Below are positions 60,237 through 64,000 of a DNA stretch of 64,000 nucleotides, in pieces. How positions within the stretch are numbered: position 1 is the first letter of the stretch; the number at the start of each line of letters is the position of its first letter. A model generated the notes under the pieces. It saw only the letters and a program-made list of their open reading frames with translations. It made no database searches and was not told where the DNA came from. Position numbers and translations under genes: made by a program. The DNA comes from Thermoplasmata archaeon (GTDB taxonomy: Archaea > Thermoplasmatota > Thermoplasmata > Lutacidiplasmatales > UBA184), in the NCBI GenBank assembly GCA_027315165.1, contig DAHUYN010000001.1, forward strand, positions 62,001 to 126,000, written 5' to 3'.

Positions 60237-60818
60237 ATGCCCCGCGCCGGTCCCCGTCCCCGAAGCGCCCCGAAGGTCCCGAACGGCTTCCGCATCGCAC
60301 GCGACCTCCCGCTCGGTCGCCACCCGCTCCTCGAGGCGTTCCCGGGGCTCGACGGGCTCGAGACCGCGGCGCGCCACGAGCCCGAGCCGGGCCGACGGGA
60401 GCGGCTGCACCACGACACGCTCGTCGAGCTCATCCCCGAGGACGTCTGGATGTACGTGGCTCCCGAGGCGGTCCCGGCCGACGCCCGGGGCCGGTGGAAG
60501 CCGGTCCTCGCCAACGGCCACGACTGCATCGTGATCGGCGAGGAGCACCTCCGCAAGAGCCCCGAGCTGATCCTCTTCCTCGACATCTTCCACGAGCTCT
60601 GCCACATCCGCCAGCGGCACGACGGCCGCGAGCTGTGGGACCGCCGCTACAGCTACGGGACCCGGCCGACGGAGGTCGAGGCGTATCGGTTCGTCGTCGA
60701 CGAGGCCCGACGGTTCGGCGTCGCCGACCCGGTGCTGCGGGAGTACCTCAAGGTCGAGTGGATCGACGACGACGACTACCACGAGCTCCTCGCCGCGTGC
60801 GGGGTCCCGCGCGCGTAG
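60237..60818 (+). CDS. Minimal HExxH zinc metallopeptidase-like protein
   Basis: A 193-aa protein. A gluzincin-like site is seen: His119-Glu120-x-x-His123 in FHELCHIRQR and a downstream Glu146 in RPTEVEAYRFV, giving the spacing expected for a third ligand. No inhibitor, signal peptide or membrane segment is present, so it acts in the cytosol. The C-terminal WIDDDDYHELLA is acidic. GCTTATCTC lies about 28 nt before the ATG. Substrate unknown; possibly a regulatory protease. Confidence 0.75.
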   Translation: MPRAGPRPRSAPKVPNGFRIARDLPLGRHPLLEAFPGLDGLETAARHEPEPGRRERLHHDTLVELIPEDVWMYVAPEAVPADARGRWKPVLANGHDCIVIGEEHLRKSPELILFLDIFHELCHIRQRHDGRELWDRRYSYGTRPTEVEAYRFVVDEARRFGVADPVLREYLKVEWIDDDDYHELLAACGVPRA

Positions 60819-60927
60819 CGCGGCTTCCGGCCGCGCCGGGTCGCTCGAGCGTTTCGCGAGCGACCGAGGGTTTATCCACGAGCCGTCGGTCGTTCCCGTT
60901 TACCGGGACCTTCGAGGGGGGTGCGCC

Positions 60928-62346
60928 GTGGAGATCAAGGCCGCGACCACGATCCGCCCCTCGTCGAGCGACCTCTGGTTCTTCGCCTACCTCCCGATCG
61001 CGATCGCCGACGGGATCGCGACGCCCCTGATCCCCCTCCTGGCGCTCCAGCACTTCGGCGCCGGCGCGTTCGCCGTGACGATCATCATCGCCGCGAGCGC
61101 GATGAGCCAGGTCCCGTTCACGATCCTCTGGGGGAACCTGTCGGACCGTGTGGCGCACCGCAAGTACTTCTTGGTCGGGTCGTTCTTCCTCACGGGCGTC
61201 TCGCTCGTCCTCATCGCGCTCGCCGGGGACCTTCTCACCTACTTCTGGCTCAACGTCGCCGAGGGGCTCGCCTCCGCCGCGAGCGCGCCGATCGGGACGA
61301 TGCTCCTCCTCGAGACCCGGCACAAGCGCTGGTGGCCCGAGGACATCGGGCTGTTCGGGCTGATCTCCGGGCTCGGGACGACCGTCGGCCTCGGGGTCGG
61401 GATCCTCTGGCTGTTCGTGATCGGCTTCCACGGCTCGATGGTCTCGGTGATGACCGGTCTCCTGATCCTCGCCGGCGCGCTCGCGATCCTGGGGGCGCTG
61501 ATCGCCTGGGCCTGGATCGAGGAGCCGGCGGTGCGGCTCGAGCGGCGGGCGCTCGCCGACCTGCTCAACCTCCACCGGGGGATCGTCGAGCGCGTCCGCC
61601 GCGTCCGGGCTCGGGTCCTCAACATCATCGACCTCACGCGGTCGACGCCGGAGCGGCTGCCGCGCCGCGAGCTCCTCTTCCTCGCGGCGCTCGGCGTGAT
61701 GAACGTCGGGTTCGAGATGTTCTACGGGCCGTTCCCCGTCTTCCTCACGCAGGTGACCCAGTTCAGCGACGCCTCGGTGTTCGTCGTCTACCTCGGCTCG
61801 GCCGCCGCCTCGACGGCGCTGTTCTTCCACTCGGGGAAGGTCGTCGAGTGGCACTCACCGAAGTTCGTCTTCCTCGAGTCGCTCGGGGCGCGGATCCTCC
61901 TCCTCCTCGCGTTCCTCTGGGCTCCCGCCTACGTCCTCTTCGGTCTCCACTCGCCGGCGCTCGTCGGGTGGGTGACGCTCCTCAACTGCCTGATGGGGGT
62001 CACCTGGGCGTTCATCTCGACGGCGAGCACGCTGTTCCTCGTCCGCCTCGTCGGTCGGTCGAACCGCGGGCGCGCGCTCGGCCTCTACAACGCCGTCGCC
62101 GGCTTCGGAGGGCTCCTGGGGACGCTCCTCGGAGGGTACTTCTACGCGACGCTGGGGGTGAACTCGGCCTACTCGATCGCGGCGATCACCGTCGCCATCG
62201 GCTCGGCGCTCCTGCTGCCGATCCCCTTCCACGTCTTCGACATGCCGCACCTCCACCGGCACCGGCAGCGGCACCTCCGGTCGGCGCGCGCGACCACCGG
62301 GCCCGGCCTCTCTCGGCGGCGGCCGCAGGACCGACGACACCGTTAA
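60928..62346 (+). CDS. MFS transporter
   Basis: A 472-aa transporter with 12 hydrophobic helices in two bundles, joined by a basic central loop (about residues 195-245, AVRLERRALADLLNLHRG). The loop after TM2 has GNLSDRVAHRKYFLVGSF, the standard MFS motif A. FLVRLVGRSNRGRALGLYNAVAGFGGLLGT is in the second half. Substrate unknown. The start is GTG 60928, with a GGTTTATCC box about 55 nt upstream and an SD-like G-run before it. Confidence 0.9.
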   Translation: MEIKAATTIRPSSSDLWFFAYLPIAIADGIATPLIPLLALQHFGAGAFAVTIIIAASAMSQVPFTILWGNLSDRVAHRKYFLVGSFFLTGVSLVLIALAGDLLTYFWLNVAEGLASAASAPIGTMLLLETRHKRWWPEDIGLFGLISGLGTTVGLGVGILWLFVIGFHGSMVSVMTGLLILAGALAILGALIAWAWIEEPAVRLERRALADLLNLHRGIVERVRRVRARVLNIIDLTRSTPERLPRRELLFLAALGVMNVGFEMFYGPFPVFLTQVTQFSDASVFVVYLGSAAASTALFFHSGKVVEWHSPKFVFLESLGARILLLLAFLWAPAYVLFGLHSPALVGWVTLLNCLMGVTWAFISTASTLFLVRLVGRSNRGRALGLYNAVAGFGGLLGTLLGGYFYATLGVNSAYSIAAITVAIGSALLLPIPFHVFDMPHLHRHRQRHLRSARATTGPGLSRRRPQDRRHR

Positions 62347-62509
62347 GGCGGGGACGGGGGTCGCCCGCCGCGCCTCGGGGGGGAGAGCGATCGCGGAGAA
62401 CGTCTCGGCCTCGTGGGGCCGTCGGCTGCACCACCTCGCCGCGCACCCCCTCCTCTGGGCCCGCTATGTCTGGCTCCGGGACCTCCGGCACCAGGAGGTC
62501 GTCTTCGAC

Positions 62510-63208
62510 GTGAACCCGAGGTTCCGCGACTGGCGGCCCATGTACCTCGTGGCCCGCCCCGCCCTCGGCCGGCTCACGGGGCGCCGCCGCGCGGAGCTCG
62601 ACGGGTACTTCGAGGAGCTGCTCCCGCTGCACGCCGCCCTCCGGGCCGAGGCCGGGGCGCTGCCGACGGCCGGCGCCCTGATGCAGGCCCCGCTGCTCTA
62701 TGTGCTCGTCCGGGCCCTCGGCGCCCGCCGCATCCTCGAGACCGGGATCTCCTCGGGCTACTCGGCCCGCCTGATCCTCGAGGCGATCGCGCGGAACGGC
62801 GCCGGCCATCTCGACTCGATCGGCGTCGAGGTCTTCGGCCTGAGCGAGCTCCCGAGATCCGCCCCCGACGGGCTCAAGGGCCGCCGGGTCGGCTGGCTCG
62901 TCCCCGAGCGGTTGCGGGGCCCGTGGAGCCTGCACCTCGGCACCAGTCAGGAGCACCTGCCTGCGCTCGTCGCGCCGGGGAGCGAGCCGATCGACCTGTT
63001 CCTCCACGACAGCCTGCACCAGTACCCGACGATGCACTGGGAGTTCTCGACCGCCTTTCCGGCGCTCGCCCGCGGGGGGCTCCTCGCGTCGCACGATGTC
63101 CACGCCAATCGCGCCTGGCCCGACTTCCTCAACGCGAACGGCCTCCGAGGCGACGAGGTGCTCGACCACGACCTCGGCGTCGTGCGTCGGCCGGGGCCGC
63201 CGTCCTAG
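62510..63208 (+). CDS. SAM-dependent methyltransferase (class I, Methyltransf_24-like)
   Basis: A 232-aa enzyme from GTG 62510. The SAM motif is RRILETGISSGYSARLILEA, and a later acidic loop reads IDLFLHDSLHQYPTMHWEFSTAF, as in Methyltransf_24 proteins. Codons upstream in the same frame remain protein-like (WGRRLHHLAAHPLLWARYVWLRDL) for about 35-40 codons with no ATG, GTG or TTG, so the true N-terminus may use a rare start. Substrate unknown. Confidence 0.78.
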   Translation: MNPRFRDWRPMYLVARPALGRLTGRRRAELDGYFEELLPLHAALRAEAGALPTAGALMQAPLLYVLVRALGARRILETGISSGYSARLILEAIARNGAGHLDSIGVEVFGLSELPRSAPDGLKGRRVGWLVPERLRGPWSLHLGTSQEHLPALVAPGSEPIDLFLHDSLHQYPTMHWEFSTAFPALARGGLLASHDVHANRAWPDFLNANGLRGDEVLDHDLGVVRRPGPPS

Positions 63209-63245
63209 GTCCGCGCCGGCGCCGCGCGACCCGTGACGGGGCCCG

Positions 63246-63752
63246 CTACCGGAACATCTCCCAGACGAGCGTCCGGATCAGATAGCCGAGAGCCAGGTTG
63301 GCGAAGAACGGGGCGAGCTCGGGCGAGGCGTCCCGGAGCACGACGGAGCGGAACCCGAGCTCGCCCGACGCGACGACCCGCGGGCCGTCGAAGATCGCGA
63401 AGCGGCCCGTGAGCTTCTCGTGGACCGTGTAGCGGACGCCCCCGTACTCGAACGTCATCGGGCCGAACAGCGAGGAGACCGTCCGCCACTTCTCCTCGCC
63501 GATCTGCACGAGGATCTCGTCCTTCTTGGCCGAGTAGCTCACCGTCGAGTGGACCTCCTCGGGCGCGCTCGAGCGGATCGTCTCGTAGGTCGTCGAGAAC
63601 AGGGCCGCCAAGCGCCGGGTGAGCGCGCCCGTCGCGTTGACGACCGGGCGGCACAACCAGGTCTCCTGGTCGACCTCCATCTCGACGACGTTCTGGAGGA
63701 CCCGTGCCGTCGCCCGGATCATCGAGGGCCGCCGAGGAGGGGCCGGGCTCAT
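63246..63752 (-). CDS. Hypothetical beta-rich protein
   Basis: A 168-aa protein; ATG 63722 is an alternative start. It has strands such as STVSYSAKKDEILVQIGEEKW and MTFEYGGVRYTVHEKLTGRFAIFDG, which suggest a beta barrel or LURP/Tubby-like fold, with a hydrophobic C-terminal helix (PFFANLALGYLIRTLVW). Family not recognised. Confidence 0.6.
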   Translation of the reverse strand: MSPAPPRRPSMIRATARVLQNVVEMEVDQETWLCRPVVNATGALTRRLAALFSTTYETIRSSAPEEVHSTVSYSAKKDEILVQIGEEKWRTVSSLFGPMTFEYGGVRYTVHEKLTGRFAIFDGPRVVASGELGFRSVVLRDASPELAPFFANLALGYLIRTLVWEMFR

Positions 63753-63817
63753 AGACGTTGTGACGGCCCGGCACCGACCGGCGAAGAGGCCAAGTGGGGG
63801 GGTCCGCTCCCCGCCGC

Positions 63818-64000
63818 GTGCCGGAAGGGTCGCTCCGGCCTCCCGCCGCGGAGGTCGCGCTAGGGCTCGAGTTCTACGCGACCCTCACGGAGGGCGGCGG
63901 CGGGGTGCTGAAGGAGCGCGCCGAGGAGTTCCGCGTGCGCGAGCTCTCCGCCTACCCGATGCCCGACCCGGCCGGCCGCTACACGGTGCTGCGCATCGTG
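63818..64000 (+). CDS. truD: tRNA pseudouridine synthase D, N-terminus (partial)
   Basis: From GTG 63818 to the window end, 61 codons. The residues LGLEFYATLTEGGGGVLKER and EEFRVRELSAYP match the archaeal TruD start (LGMEVYAT-GGRI-RPEDFVVEE). TruD makes pseudouridine 13 in tRNA. The gene continues beyond the window. Confidence 0.8.
   Translation, partial: MPEGSLRPPAAEVALGLEFYATLTEGGGGVLKERAEEFRVRELSAYPMPDPAGRYTVLRIV

Noticed and set aside
1-64000. CRISPR array, insertion sequence or prophage
   Set aside because: No regularly spaced direct repeats, transposase, integrase or terminal inverted repeats were seen; composition is even.

Overview
This 64-kb window is a gene-dense (roughly 70% GC) piece of an archaeal chromosome. 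Archaeal identity is clear from the gene content: sn-glycerol-1-phosphate dehydrogenase, a group II chaperonin, an Spt5/NusG-SecE-FtsZ-L11 cluster, an archaeal-type pterin pyrophosphokinase (MptE), a beta-CASP CPSF-like RNase, a Cdc6-like protein, Hel308, RqcH, GatE and archaeal LeuRS. The GC-rich genome, the secreted sedolisin, the Kelch/Ig surface protein and a complete SMC-ScpA-ScpB operon suggest an uncultured member of the Thermoplasmatota; this placement is an inference, not something read directly from the sequence. No insertion sequence, prophage, CRISPR array or rRNA is visible, and base composition is even, so this reads as core chromosome.

Layout. 1-5 kb: end of gatE, a HAD phosphatase and a small zinc protein on the plus strand, then a minus-strand cell-division/secretion/transcription/ribosome operon (ftsZ-secE-spt5-rpl11 and two small genes). 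4.6-10.3 kb: mptE, a large membrane glycosyltransferase-like protein, small proteins, isocitrate dehydrogenase and an MscS channel. 10.4-17.6 kb: replication/repair and quality-control genes (Cdc6-like, hel308, acyl-CoA dehydrogenase, rqcH, zinc-finger protein). 17.6-25 kb: tRNA-Pro with an unusual D-loop insertion, UPF0179, egsA, queE, leuS, and a HIT-MEMO-dcd operon. 25-35 kb: a membrane-anchored sedolisin, the smc-scpA-scpB operon, and an ABC exporter. 35-41 kb: nitroreductase, ITPase, a long Kelch/Ig surface protein and the thermosome. 41-45 kb: uppS, two GT4 glycosyltransferases, tRNA-Asp with a T-loop insertion, and small membrane proteins. 45-51.5 kb: pepQ-pfk-mtnA and gcvPA-gcvPB operons. 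51.5-64 kb: NOG1-like GTPase, Rieske protein, CPSF-like RNase, suhB-nadK-JAMM cluster, B12/radical SAM protein, HTH-CBS regulator, P1 peptidase, HExxH protein, MFS transporter, methyltransferase and the start of truD.

Expression signals. Many first genes carry a TATA-like AT island centred about 24-28 nt before their start codon, which fits leaderless transcription. Operons are tightly packed, often with 4-nt ATGA or GTGA stop/start overlaps. Several convergent pairs overlap in their 3' coding ends.

Most notable items: both tRNA genes are interrupted at non-canonical positions; the phosphofructokinase carries the Asp/Lys pair typical of pyrophosphate-dependent enzymes; the Cdc6-like protein has lost its Walker A lysine and sits behind a perfect AT-rich inverted repeat; the sedolisin ends in a transmembrane helix and a predicted cytosolic zinc ribbon; and Spt5 carries a long extra N-terminal region.
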